From: Brucella sp. 21LCYQ03
GTDB taxonomy: Bacteria > Pseudomonadota > Alphaproteobacteria > Rhizobiales > Rhizobiaceae
DNA: 64,000 nucleotides
NCBI RefSeq assembly: GCF_023554105.1
Contig: NZ_JAMJWE010000006.1
Span: 1 to 64,000 of the forward strand
Direction: 5' to 3'
The notes below the pieces were generated by a model. The model had not been told where the DNA came from, did not search any database, and saw nothing but the letters and a program-made list of their open reading frames with translations. Numbering within the stretch: position 1 is the first letter of the stretch; every line of letters starts with the position of its first letter. Both the position numbers and the translations under genes were made by a program. Positions 27,580 to 37,300 of the stretch are shown here, piece after piece.

Positions 27580-29040
27580 TTGGTAAAACTGACCAGTTTC
27601 GGCGATGAAGCACGGATCGCACTCGACACATTGACCGATCGGGCAACCGGCCTGATGTCTCCTTCGCTTAGGCTTGGTGTCACTGGTCTATCCCGCGCGG
27701 GCAAAACCGTTTTCATCACCGCTCTGGTGCATAATATGGTGCATGGCGGTCGTTTACCGCTGTTCGAAGCCTATAAGTCAGGGCGCATATCCCGTTCGCA
27801 ACTTGAGCCGCAACCAGATGACGCTGTGCCGCGTTTTCAGTATGAAGAACATCTTTCAGCACTGCTTGATGATCGCATCTGGCCGGATTCAACACGCGCC
27901 ATATCGCAGCTTCGTCTGACAATTGAATATGAAACCGCATCGGCATGGGGACGCTGGCTTTCACCGGGTCGACTTTCCGTTGATATTGTCGATTATCCGG
28001 GTGAGTGGCTGCTCGACCTGCCCTTGCTTGGTAAAACTTATCGTGAGTTCAGTGCCGATTCCTTTGCGCTCGCAAATGAACCAACGCATAAGGATCTGGC
28101 TCAGGAGTGGATTGCTGAAGCCCACACTGTCACGCCTTCCGATAATGCCGATGAACTGACTGCGCAGCGCCTTGCGAAGAGTTTTACTGCCTATTTGCGT
28201 GCTGGTAAGGCTGATGAGCGCGCATTATCGACGCTTCCTCCGGGGCGCTTCCTGATGCCCGGTGATCTGGATGGCTCACCTGCCCTGACATTCGCGCCTC
28301 TGCCTGATCTGAAGCCGGAAGATTTCAAAACCGGCAGTCTGGCGGCGATGATGGAGCGCCGTTACGAAGCCTATAAAACGCATGTCGTAAAGCCGTTTTT
28401 CCGCGAGCATATTGCAAGGCTTGATCGTCAGATTATCCTGATTGACGCAATGCAGGCCATGAATGCCGGTGGCGCTGTGGTTGCCGATCTTGAACGCGCA
28501 CTGACCGACATCATGTCCTGCTTCCGTCCCGGTCGTGCAAATTTACTGACGGGGCTTATTCAGCGCCGCATTGGTCGCATTCTGGTGGCCGCCACCAAGG
28601 CAGATCACCTGCACCATGAAAGCCATGACCGCTTGCAAGCCATTGTTCGACGCCTTGTCGAACGCGCCATTGAACGCGCGGACTTTTCCGGAGCCGACAT
28701 TGAAGTTCTGGCTATGGCTGCCGTTCGCGCCACCCGCGAAGCAACGGTTAAAGAAGGCAAAGACACGCTGCCAGTTATCATTGGAACGCCGTTGAAAGGT
28801 GAGCGGATTGACGGCGAAGTCTTTGATGGTGAAACAGAAACTGCTATATTTCCCGGTGATTTACCAAAAAATCCTAATGTAATATTTGAACCATCGCTTT
28901 CGAATGATGATCCTGCAATTCGTTTTGTTCGTTTTCGTCCGCCGCGCCTTGAACGAACGGCAGAAGGTATCACGCTTTCACTGCCGCATATCCGGCTTGA
29001 TCGGGCATTGCAGTTTCTGATCGGAGATCGTCTGGCATGA
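27580..29040 (+). CDS. ycjX: YcjX-type GTP-binding protein (DUF463)
   Basis: A 486-residue predicted P-loop GTPase of the YcjX family, in other bacteria induced with the phage-shock or heat-shock response. The Walker A is GLSRAGKT (residues 36-43), and LSVDIVDYPGEWLLDLPLLG carries the Walker B / DxxG-type segment. VAATKADHLHHESHD holds the TKAD guanine-specificity motif. Length is near E. coli YcjX (465). The start is TTG 27580 with GAGGG 6 bases upstream. It overlaps ycjF by 4 bases (ATGA), so the two are translationally coupled. Confidence 0.9.
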   Translation: MVKLTSFGDEARIALDTLTDRATGLMSPSLRLGVTGLSRAGKTVFITALVHNMVHGGRLPLFEAYKSGRISRSQLEPQPDDAVPRFQYEEHLSALLDDRIWPDSTRAISQLRLTIEYETASAWGRWLSPGRLSVDIVDYPGEWLLDLPLLGKTYREFSADSFALANEPTHKDLAQEWIAEAHTVTPSDNADELTAQRLAKSFTAYLRAGKADERALSTLPPGRFLMPGDLDGSPALTFAPLPDLKPEDFKTGSLAAMMERRYEAYKTHVVKPFFREHIARLDRQIILIDAMQAMNAGGAVVADLERALTDIMSCFRPGRANLLTGLIQRRIGRILVAATKADHLHHESHDRLQAIVRRLVERAIERADFSGADIEVLAMAAVRATREATVKEGKDTLPVIIGTPLKGERIDGEVFDGETETAIFPGDLPKNPNVIFEPSLSNDDPAIRFVRFRPPRLERTAEGITLSLPHIRLDRALQFLIGDRLA

Positions 29041-30116
29041 GTGAGCAGCCTCCACGCAAACCAACGGCCTTTAGCGTTCAGCAGCCAGCGGAAAAGGTTG
29101 TCGCGGCGGAATCACCGCGCCGCCCGCGCGCCGTTACCGATCTTGAAAAGGTGGTACCAGAGGTTGATGTTTTTGCGCTGAGTGAAGAAGAAGCTGCAGA
29201 GCTTGAGATTCTGGATCCGGCTTTTGAAGCGCCACCGCGTAGCCGATGGTCTTTGAGCAAGGTCTTGTTTGGCGCTCTGGGTGTTCTCGCGTCCTTTGCC
29301 ATTGGCATCTGGATTGAAGATCTCATTCAGGCGCTGTTCTCGCGCGCTGACTGGCTTGGCTGGACGGCGCTTGGCGTGGCCTTGGTAGCCCTTGCAGCCT
29401 TTATCGCTATCATCGCGCGTGAATTGATTGCTTTGCGCAGGCTGGCTTCTGTTCAGCATTTACGAAAACACGCGGCAGATGCGGCTGAGCGCGATGATAT
29501 GGCAGCAGCGCGCAAAGCGGTTGATGAGTTGCGCGGTATCGCGGCAAGCCTGCCGGAAACCGCACGCGGACGGCAGATGCTGGATGGTCTGACCGACGAG
29601 ATCATTGATGGTCGTAATCTCATTCGCCTTGCCGAGACGGAAATCCTGCGCCCGCTGGACCGTGAAGCACGTGCATTGATCCTCAATGCGTCGAAGCGTG
29701 TTTCGATTGTCACGGCTATCAGCCCGCGTGCGCTTGTTGATATTGGCTATGTCATCTTTGAATCGGCGCGTCTCATCCGCCGACTGTCGCAGCTCTATGG
29801 CGGACGACCCGGAACGCTTGGCTTTCTCAAGCTGGCACGCCGCGTTGTGGCGCATCTGGCCGTCACCGGCACGATTGCCATGGGTGATAGTGTCATTCAA
29901 CAACTGATCGGTCATGGGCTTGCATCGCGCCTCTCGGCAAAGCTCGGCGAAGGTGTCGTTAATGGCTTGATGACTGCCCGCATCGGGATTGCGGCGATGG
30001 ATGTGGTTCGGCCCTTCCCGTTTAATTCGGAAAAACGCCCCGGTGTTGGCGACTTCATTGGCGATATCGCTCGCTTAAATGGTGACAAGGCTGTAAAGCC
30101 AAAGGATCGGGGTTAA
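29037..30116 (+). CDS. ycjF: YcjF/TIGR01620 inner-membrane protein
   Basis: A 359-residue partner of YcjX (E. coli YcjF is 353). The first 80 residues are polar and proline-rich; two membrane helices follow (about 80-100 and 108-130, VLFGALGVLASFAIGIWI and WTALGVALVALAAFIAIIAR), then a soluble domain of the DUF697 type with a further hydrophobic segment. The gene begins inside the ycjX stop codon (ATGA). The invariant pairing with ycjX suggests a membrane-tethered GTPase complex. Its exact role is unknown. Confidence 0.88.
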   Translation: MSEQPPRKPTAFSVQQPAEKVVAAESPRRPRAVTDLEKVVPEVDVFALSEEEAAELEILDPAFEAPPRSRWSLSKVLFGALGVLASFAIGIWIEDLIQALFSRADWLGWTALGVALVALAAFIAIIARELIALRRLASVQHLRKHAADAAERDDMAAARKAVDELRGIAASLPETARGRQMLDGLTDEIIDGRNLIRLAETEILRPLDREARALILNASKRVSIVTAISPRALVDIGYVIFESARLIRRLSQLYGGRPGTLGFLKLARRVVAHLAVTGTIAMGDSVIQQLIGHGLASRLSAKLGEGVVNGLMTARIGIAAMDVVRPFPFNSEKRPGVGDFIGDIARLNGDKAVKPKDRG

Positions 30117-30325
30117 AAAGCTTTTTATTCTCGCTAAACTTGCCAGCTTTAATAGCGATGACAATAAAGCATTAACCATTCACGACGATTATAAGAGATG
30201 AATTTAGGATGCTCGAATCTTTGATCCTTGCACCATAAAACACTCTGCCCTTCGGTTGCGGCGTGTTTACAAATAATCTATTGGAAGCGTGCCCTTCAGG
30301 CCAAAATTCCGGGACAGAGCTGACT

Positions 30326-30859
30326 ATGAAAAACACCATCGCTGCATGCCTCACGCTCCTGCCCGCATCGCTTTTCGTTGCGCCATCTTTGGCCGCAGAT
30401 AAGGATGAACAGTTTTTCCAGACAATCGAAGGCCAGTGGTCAGGCCCGGGTGAAATTGTTGCCGGTAAATACAAAGGTACGAAATTCGTCTGTAATCTCG
30501 CTGGCACAACGCCTGATGCCGCAGTCGGCATGACACTTGATGGCACATGCCGCGTGGGTGTTTTCTCGCAAGCGATGAAAGCGACAATCACACGCGATGG
30601 CTCTACCTATTCCGGTAAGTTTAATGATGGTGCAGAAGGCAAAGGCCTGAACGTCACCTCCGGTACGGTCTCAGGCAACAAGGTTGTTCTTGGGCTTAAC
30701 CGCAAAGAACTGAATGGCGCCATGCTCGCACGCGTTGCGGACAAGAACACCATGAATGTCACAGTATCTGTGCGCGTTGAAAAAGAACTGGTTCCAGTGA
30801 TCGGCATGAGCCTCAAGCGCGTTGACAACATCGCCGTTGGCAGCATCGCCAAAAACTAA
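30326..30859 (+). CDS. Secreted protein of unknown function
   Basis: I do not recognise this gene. It encodes 177 residues with a clear signal peptide (MKNTIAACLTLLPASLFVAP, then SLAA, cleavage near SLA-A). The mature protein is rich in Gly, Thr, Lys and Val, predicted beta-strands, with two cysteines (in KFVCNLAG and GTCRVG) that could form a disulfide. Its repeating strand pattern looks like a small beta-barrel. Start ATG 30326 has GGACAGAG upstream; the open frame from 30263 is not supported. Its terminator lies inside the 3' end of the convergent folK gene. Confidence 0.75.
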   Translation: MKNTIAACLTLLPASLFVAPSLAADKDEQFFQTIEGQWSGPGEIVAGKYKGTKFVCNLAGTTPDAAVGMTLDGTCRVGVFSQAMKATITRDGSTYSGKFNDGAEGKGLNVTSGTVSGNKVVLGLNRKELNGAMLARVADKNTMNVTVSVRVEKELVPVIGMSLKRVDNIAVGSIAKN

Positions 30860-30865
30860 AGCTCT

Positions 30866-31399
30866 CTATTCTTCAAGCCACCAGCCCGCATCCGTGCGGG
30901 CTTTTTCTATGTCTGAACTTGCGCAGGCAGCGTTCCACTCGGAAACGCTTTTGCAAGCGATATTAAGTTCCGGTGCAATATCATTAAGTGGAACCAGCAC
31001 GAAAGCGCGTTCCTGAATGCGTGGATGCGGCAGTTCTAGCTTTTCATCATTCATGATGATCACCTCTCCTGCTTTTGTTTGCATCGCAAGAATATCAATA
31101 TCAATGATGCGCGGTCCCCAGCGCTCAAGGCGAACGCGCTTAAGCGAACGCTCAACATCAAGACAGGTCTGGATCAATTGAAGCGGTTCAAGCGCGGTTT
31201 CAATTTCCGCACAGGCATTATGAAACCAAGCCTGATCCGTCTTACCCCAAGGCGGTGTGCGATAGACCTTCGATACTGAGACGACTTCTGTGTCGTGCCG
31301 GGCATCAAGCAGCCTTAAGGCTTTTGCCATAGACGCAATTGGATCATCAATATTGCCGCCAAGACCAAGCCAGGCGCGATAAGGCAATTCATTGTTCAT
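30866..31399 (-). CDS. folK: 2-amino-4-hydroxy-6-hydroxymethyldihydropteridine pyrophosphokinase
   Basis: HPPK moves pyrophosphate from ATP to 6-hydroxymethyl-7,8-dihydropterin in folate synthesis. Visible signatures are WLGLGGNIDDP at the N-terminus, VYRTPPWGKTDQAWFHNA, and the PROSITE-type WGPRIIDIDIL with the metal-binding DxD. At 177 residues it is slightly longer than E. coli FolK (159). Its start ATG shares one base with the folB stop codon, so the two are coupled. The last 12 or so codons form the hairpin that terminates the convergent gene. Confidence 0.95.
   Translation of the reverse strand: MNNELPYRAWLGLGGNIDDPIASMAKALRLLDARHDTEVVSVSKVYRTPPWGKTDQAWFHNACAEIETALEPLQLIQTCLDVERSLKRVRLERWGPRIIDIDILAMQTKAGEVIIMNDEKLELPHPRIQERAFVLVPLNDIAPELNIACKSVSEWNAACASSDIEKARTDAGWWLEE
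30883..30906 (+). terminator. Rho-independent terminator of the secreted-protein gene, embedded in folK
   Basis: On the plus strand agcccgca (30883-30890) pairs perfectly with tgcgggct (30895-30902) around tccg, followed by five T. It lies inside the coding 3' end of folK, 23 bases after the stop codon of the convergent gene. On the minus strand no U-tract follows. Confidence 0.85.
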
Positions 31400-31758
31400 C
31401 AGCGCGGATAAACCACCGTGACTTCAACATGGTCAAGCACGCCCGGAACTGGCGCATTTGGCTTACGAATGGTGATTTCGGCGCGTTTGATCTGCGGGAA
31501 ACGTTCAGTCAAAGCTTTACCGACATCCAGCGCAAGTGTTTCGATCAAATAACGCTGACGACCCGTGATAATGTCCTGAATAACGGTAAAGGCGATGCCA
31601 TAATGAACCGTGCCTTCAATATCGTCATTCTCCAAAGATGAACCGGCATCGACATCAAGTATTGCATCGACATAGAAGCGCTGTCCGAGCTTATTCTCTT
31701 CGTCAAAGACACCGTGATGCGCGAAGAAAGCGCAATTCATAATGCGGATGGTGTACAC
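31399..31758 (-). CDS. folB: Dihydroneopterin aldolase
   Basis: It cleaves dihydroneopterin to 6-hydroxymethyldihydropterin and glycolaldehyde. The 119-residue protein shows the family start MNCAFFAHHGVFDEE (in the E. coli enzyme GxxGxxxxE), GQRFYVD and the central YLIETLALDVGKAL with the conserved Glu. I start at GTG 31758 (Val-Tyr-Thr-Ile-Arg-Ile-Met), which places AGGA 8 bases upstream and 10 bases after the folP stop codon; a longer frame overlaps folP. Length matches E. coli FolB (122). It is the middle gene of folP-folB-folK. Confidence 0.93.
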   Translation of the reverse strand: MYTIRIMNCAFFAHHGVFDEENKLGQRFYVDAILDVDAGSSLENDDIEGTVHYGIAFTVIQDIITGRQRYLIETLALDVGKALTERFPQIKRAEITIRKPNAPVPGVLDHVEVTVVYPR

Positions 31759-31768
31759 GGCTCTTTTC

Positions 31769-32611
31769 CTATTGTGAACTTGCCCTGCTTTGCAGGATAG
31801 CATCAGCAACTGCAAGGGCGTCTCTGTTAAACGCGACATTATGAACGCGGAAAATGTCGGCTCCTGCCAAGCGCAGCGCTACCGATGTTGCAGCAGTACC
31901 TACATCGCGCTGCAAAGGCTCAGTCTGTCCCGTCATCGCACCGATAAAGCGCTTCCGCGAAGTCCCGACCAGCAGAGGATAGCCGAAACGCTGCAATTCC
32001 TCCATGCGCGCCATCAGCGCAATGTCCTCATCCTGACTTTTGCCAAAGCCAAAACCCGGATCAAGCGTGATATTCGAAGCGCTGATGCCTGCCCTGCCCG
32101 CAATTTCGAGCGACTTATTCAGAAATGCAAACTGATCGGCGATCACGTCTGCATTTGTCTCCCGGTCGCGGCTTGTATGCATAATGACAAGCCCCGCACC
32201 CGTCTCTTTCGCAACTTGTGCAATTTCCGGCTCTTTTTGCAGCCCCCACACGTCATTGACGATATGTGCACCCGCTTCCACAGCAAGCCGTGCCGTTGAA
32301 GCGCGATAGGTATCAATCGAAATGATGCAGCCAAAATGTTCAGTCAACGCACGAATGATTGGCACAACGCGCGCAGCTTCGGTTTCTGCGTCGACTTTGG
32401 CCGCACCCGGACGGGTGGATTCACCACCCACGTCGATTATCGTAGCGCCTTCATCGAGCATCGTTTTTGCAGCAGCTAGCGCATTATCCAGCTCAATATG
32501 CTTGCCGCCGTCGGAAAAAGAGTCTGGTGTAACGTTCAAAATACCCATGATGACCGATTTTGAACCCAATTGGAGGCTACGGCCATGAGCGAGCTGCCAT
32601 TGTTTGATCAT
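31769..32611 (-). CDS. folP: Dihydropteroate synthase
   Basis: It condenses hydroxymethyldihydropterin pyrophosphate with p-aminobenzoate and is the sulfonamide target. The signatures are IMGILNVTPDSFSDGGKH (signature 1), EGATIIDVGGESTRPGA (signature 2), LDPGFGFGKSQ and LLVGTSRKRFIG. Length 280 is close to E. coli FolP (282). It heads the folP-folB-folK operon, so three consecutive folate steps are transcribed together. Confidence 0.96.
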   Translation of the reverse strand: MIKQWQLAHGRSLQLGSKSVIMGILNVTPDSFSDGGKHIELDNALAAAKTMLDEGATIIDVGGESTRPGAAKVDAETEAARVVPIIRALTEHFGCIISIDTYRASTARLAVEAGAHIVNDVWGLQKEPEIAQVAKETGAGLVIMHTSRDRETNADVIADQFAFLNKSLEIAGRAGISASNITLDPGFGFGKSQDEDIALMARMEELQRFGYPLLVGTSRKRFIGAMTGQTEPLQRDVGTAATSVALRLAGADIFRVHNVAFNRDALAVADAILQSRASSQ

Positions 32612-32768
32612 TCAATGATATTCCAATTGTTTATTAACGCTGCTGACACAACTCTCTGCTGAGAGTGCCATTTTATGAATGCGTTATAGTTCTCTTGACG
32701 ATTGCATGCCATGTTGCTCATCAATGAATTTGCAATTTTCTTTCTGGTTTATGTAGAGGTGCCGGAAC

Positions 32769-33383
32769 ATGTCTTTGAAAAAACGAGTTCTGGCATTGGG
32801 ACTAGCTTTTGCCGTTATTGCTCCACAGGCGCAGGCGGCCTCGATTTTCCGTACCTTCAGCTATTATAATGTGAACGGAAAGACTGCGGAAGATCTCGAT
32901 AAAGCATTATCGCGGAGCGGGCCTTTTCTGAAAAAGACCGGCCAGCATCATCCGGGTGCTGCCGAGATTCGTTTTGATGCCAAAGTTCGTTATGGCCGCG
33001 CTACAGGTCAGCAAGCCTGCAAGGTGCAGGATGTTTATGTGAACGTTCACGCTAAGGTCATGCTGCCGCGCTGGAAGCAGCGCCGCAAAGCTGAACCGGA
33101 AATCGCACTGATCTGGGATACGCTATATCAGGATATTCGCCGCCACGAAGAAAGTCATATCGTGATTGCCCGTAGCCACGCGAGCGAAATGGAACGTCAA
33201 ATACGGTCCCTACGCAGCCGCAAAGACTGCGCCTCGCTCCGCGCTGACATTGATAAAGTAACGGAAAAGCTGATGGCGGCGCATGATAAAGCGCAGGAAC
33301 GCTTTGATCGCGTAGAAACCATCAACTTCGAGCGCCGCTTTGAACGCTTGCTGACATACAAGCTCGAAAAGATGGTTCAATAG
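32769..33383 (+). CDS. DUF922 secreted putative zinc protease
   Basis: A 204-residue exported protein with a signal peptide (MSLKKRVLALGLAFAVIA, cleavage near QAQA). It carries RRHEESHIVIA: an HExxH zinc motif (His126, Glu127, His130) within the typical DUF922 context, followed by helices rich in charged residues. The family is predicted to be metallopeptidases, but activity has not been established that I know of. Two cysteines (in QQACKVQ and KDCASLR) may pair in the periplasm. GAGGTG lies before the ATG. It is convergent with the ferredoxin gene, with a terminator between. Confidence 0.85.
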   Translation: MSLKKRVLALGLAFAVIAPQAQAASIFRTFSYYNVNGKTAEDLDKALSRSGPFLKKTGQHHPGAAEIRFDAKVRYGRATGQQACKVQDVYVNVHAKVMLPRWKQRRKAEPEIALIWDTLYQDIRRHEESHIVIARSHASEMERQIRSLRSRKDCASLRADIDKVTEKLMAAHDKAQERFDRVETINFERRFERLLTYKLEKMVQ

Positions 33384-33396
33384 CCGAAAATTACAA

Positions 33397-33436
33397 ATGC
33401 CGCTGAAGTGCATAAACACATTTCAGCGGCATCTTT
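33397..33436 (+). terminator. Terminator between the DUF922 gene and the ferredoxin gene
   Basis: atgccgctgaa (33397-33407) pairs with ttcagcggcat (33422-33432), with further partial pairing inward; tct tta follows on the plus side. The U-tract is short, and the hairpin may serve both convergent genes. Confidence 0.7.
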
Positions 33437-33449
33437 ATATAATGTATTC

Positions 33450-33773
33450 TTAGTTCTGGCGTTCTGGCACTCTGATCACAACACCATTGAGCTCGTCGCT
33501 TACACGCACCTGGCAGGAAAGACGCGAGTTGGGCTGCGGCTCGTAAGCGAAATCCAGCATGTCTTCTTCCATAGCATCTGGTCCGCCGACAACCTCGGTC
33601 CATTCATCGTCAATATAGACGTGACAGGTTGCACAGGCACAAGCACCGCCGCATTCGGCATCGATCCCCGGCACACCATTGCGAACCGCTGCTTCCATCA
33701 CGCTTGATCCGTTATCAGCCTCAACTTCAATGCGTGAAGCGCCATCGGCCGATACGAAGATAATCTTTGTCAT
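33450..33773 (-). CDS. [2Fe-2S] ferredoxin, adrenodoxin type
   Basis: A 107-residue electron carrier. The four cluster ligands are Cys41, Cys47 and Cys50 (ECGGACACATC, C-x5-C-x2-C) and Cys87 (SRLSCQV), the vertebrate-type/adrenodoxin-like pattern. Cys45 lies inside the loop and is not a ligand. FDDEWT-like acidic segments (YIDDEWTE, DAMEEDMLDFA) form the partner-docking face. In alphaproteobacteria such ferredoxins serve P450, heme A or iron-sulfur assembly pathways; none of those partners is nearby. Its own promoter must be in the long gap upstream. Confidence 0.93.
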   Translation of the reverse strand: MTKIIFVSADGASRIEVEADNGSSVMEAAVRNGVPGIDAECGGACACATCHVYIDDEWTEVVGGPDAMEEDMLDFAYEPQPNSRLSCQVRVSDELNGVVIRVPERQN

Positions 33774-34342
33774 TTTAAGTTCCTGAACACGCGCGTTCTG
33801 CGTGTTTGATAAGCTCGTGCGATGTAAATTGATCGCTGCGAGTTCTATTAATGTCTTGCAGACGCAAATACGGCCTTATTCAAAGAGTTTCAACCGCCAT
33901 AATCCGCTGTTTATGCCAACTGCGCCAATATGCCGTTATGATCTGATCTTATCTGCTAAATGCCGCATTATCCGCGTCAATAAGCCTGTTGGTTTCCCGA
34001 ACCGTGCAGCTCAGATGAATCAACCCTTCAATGGTACAATATTACCGGTTCACTTTTTACGTGTAATTTTGTTAACGAATTGATGTATCGGCATTATGGT
34101 TGTAAGATGGTTAGGAGTGATTTCCACAGAATGATTATTAACTAAAAAACGCCGCATTTACGGGCTTTTCTGCAAGCTCCCTCTCTTTTGTTAACCTTGT
34201 ATTTAAAGTTTTACACATCAAGCCCGGGCGCCTATTTCCTTAACAAGCCCGAGCCGATACGATGAAAAATGGCGGAGTAAGTTTTGTAACGGCTCTCAGT
34301 TGATCCGGCCGTCGCAGTAAAGAGTACGAGGTAGGCAAGGCT
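33774..34342. other. 570-base divergent gap between the ferredoxin and growth-pole genes
   Basis: A 93-codon frame (33802-34083) has no Shine-Dalgarno, no recognisable similarity and is unlikely to be a gene. The region is AT-rich near 34040-34210 and probably holds the promoter of the large coiled-coil gene. A TTAA-N7-TTTA sequence (34191-34205) resembles a CtrA box with one mismatch, which is weak evidence. Confidence 0.45.
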
Positions 34343-37300
34343 ATGGCTTCTAAATCCAAGGCGCAAAAGCTCGACCACGAGGTTGAACAGGCACTTGAAC
34401 ATGCACTCGACATCGAATTCGGTGACGACTTTGACATTGATATGGATCTGAGTGCACTTGACGAAGAGTTCTCTGTTGATGACCTCGAAGAGCAGATTTC
34501 GCGTGCTGCCGAAGAACTGGTTGCTGAGCAGAACACGAAAGTGGTCGATGCTGCGACTGTCTCTCCTGTAGACATTACTACTGAAGGAACTGCGAAGGCT
34601 GAAACGATTGCGACCGTTTCCGTCATTGCAAGCCCTGCCGCACCGCCTATGCCACCGGTTGTTAATGCTGCCTTCCCTTCTACTAAGCCAGAAGCTGCCA
34701 ATGTTACGCCAAAGTCAGCCAACAAGGCAAAACCTGCCGTTGAGGAAGCAGCACCGAAGCCCGCCGCTTCACCAGCGCCTGTTGTTGCTGCCACGCCTGC
34801 CGCAGCTCTTACACCGGCCAATGACGATTCCCGTAGCAGCCGCACCATCACTGCTGCACCTCGCCGTGTAACGGAACGCTCTTCCAAGCTTTACTGGACG
34901 ACAACCGCCATGAGCGTCCTTTGGGCTGCCGGTGGTGTTGCGATCAGCAAAGCAATCAGCCCTGACGTGTTTTCGAGCCTGCAGGCAACCACGAATTTCT
35001 TTACCTCTCCTGCTGGTATCGGCGTGATGGCTGGTGTCGCACTTCCAGTCGCGATGTTCTGGGGCTTTGCGCACATCGTTAAACGCGCTCAGGAAATGCA
35101 TATTGCTGCACGCAGCATGTCGGAAGCTGCACTCAAGCTCTTGCAGCCTGAAGCAGCAGCTGGTGATCGCGTATCGACGCTCAGCCAGGCAGTTCGTCGC
35201 GAAGTTGCTGCGATGAATGAAGGAATTGAACGCACACTTGCGCGTGCTGTTGAGCTTGAAACGCTTGTTCAGTCTGAGGTCAATCAGCTCGAGCGCGCTT
35301 ATACAGATAACGAAGTTCGTATTCGTTCACTGGTTAGCGATCTTGGCAATGAACGCGAAGCCGTGGTCAGCCATGCGGAGCGCGTACGCTCGTCCATTAC
35401 AGGCGCGCATGAGCAGCTTAAAGAAGAATTGTCGAGCGCTGCCAATATCATACGTGATAATGTTGCATCTGCATCTGAACAGCTCAGCTCGCTCCTGGGC
35501 GATTCCGGTGAGCGTCTGATCAGCAGCATCAATGAAAGCGGTGGCGCAATTGCTGATGCAATTGAAACGCGTACCGGCGACATTGCTACCCGCATCACGA
35601 CTTCTGGCGAAGCTTTCTCAAGCCAGCTCGACTCTCGTATTACGACACTCGACCAGCAGTCGCGTGAAATTTCAGAACGGGTCAGCGCGGCACTTGATGA
35701 GCGTACTGCTGGTATTGCAACGTTGCTCGGTGGTGCCACGCAGTCGATGGTCAGCGAGTTTGATGCACGTCTGACACAGCTCGACACAACGCTTAATGAA
35801 CGTGGTCGCTCGCTTCTTACTGAGTTTGAAACGCGTGCTCATGCGCTTGATAGCAGCACAGAGAAGCTTAACGCGGCTCTTGAAACCCGCTCGCGCCAGA
35901 TCAATGAAAACCTCATTGCACGTACCCGTGAAATTGCTGAAACCTTCTCTGGTGGCCGCAATGCACTGAGCACGATGATCGACGAGACAAAGGCCAAGAT
36001 CAGTGATGATCTGACCTCGATCAGCGTTAGCGTTGGCAATGTTCTCAATGAAAATGCCACAGCCTTTGCCGGTAAGCTTTCAGAAAGCCGTGATGTTCTT
36101 GCAGCGTCGCTTGAAGGTGAGACCGAGCGCGTTTCCGCGGTTATTCGTGGTCATGCAGACACACTCGCTGCACGCACCAACGACATTGAAAGCGCCATCA
36201 ACAACAGCGCGTCGGCTCTCAATTCGGCTGCCGAGCACCATGCCGCTATTCTTGCTGACAGAACGAGCGTTCTTCAGGAAGAAATGGCAAACAACGCTTC
36301 GCGTCTTGATGCGACATTCGCTGATCATGCCCGTTCGCTGGATGAACGCGCCGCCTCCCTTAGCGGTGTGATTGCCGGCAATCAGGCTATGCTTGCTCAG
36401 TTGATGGATGAGCGCACCACTGCACTGCGCGATAACTTCAATGAAAATCGTGAAGTTCTGGCACGTACTTTCGATGAGCGCGTTGCATCGCTGGAAGCGC
36501 TTATTGCTGGAAATCAGCAGGAACTGGCCCGCGTGTTCGACGAGCGTTCGCATGCAATCAGCGAAACGATTGGTGCCAGCCGCGATGCATTCGAGGCGAC
36601 ATTTACCGATCATGTTCAGCGCGTCGAAGAACGCACAAGCGGTCTTCGTTCTGTCCTGAACGACCACAATAGCGCCCTTGCCCAGATTCTTGATGGTCAT
36701 GAACAGACCATTGAAGGTCGCACGGCTGCAATTCGTGAAACACTGACCGAAAGCACAGCATCGCTGAGCCAGACGCTACAGGATCACGGTGATATTCTTT
36801 CGCAGCGCACAGCCAACCTGCACAATGCGATTGAAAACAGCAGCGATAGCATCAGCCGCGCCTTTGAAGGCCAGACTGGTATTATCGAAGAACGCACCCA
36901 GACGATGGAAAAGGCGCTTACGATCGGCGTCGATAATGTTCGTCGTGCGCTTGAGCAGAGCGCCGGTACTGTTGCAGGCTCGCTGCGTGACAAGATCACA
37001 GAAGCAGCAAGCATTCTCTCCGCAGAAGCTGCAAAAGCTGGTCAGTCACTTGATGGATTTGGTCAGAGCTTCAGTGCTGATCTCAGCAGTAATCTTGCAG
37101 CTACGGAAGAACGCCTCAGCGAACGTGCCAATGCAATTGCATCGCGTATGTCTGAGATTGAATACAGCATTGCAGACACCGCTGCCAAAACCAGTGAAAC
37201 ACTCGCCGGTCATGGTGAAGCCTTTGCTGCAAGCGTTGCTGAAAATCTCGCAGGTACAGAAGCTCGCTTGAATGAGCGTGCAAGCACGATTGCTGGTGGC

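Noticed and set aside
33802-34083. 93-codon open frame upstream of the growth-pole gene
   Set aside because: Low-complexity, no ribosome binding site and no recognisable protein; likely part of the promoter region.
34240-34887. 215-codon minus-strand frame opposite the growth-pole gene start
   Set aside because: Ser/Ala-rich antisense shadow of a repetitive coding region; frame 5031-base gene on the other strand is clearly real.
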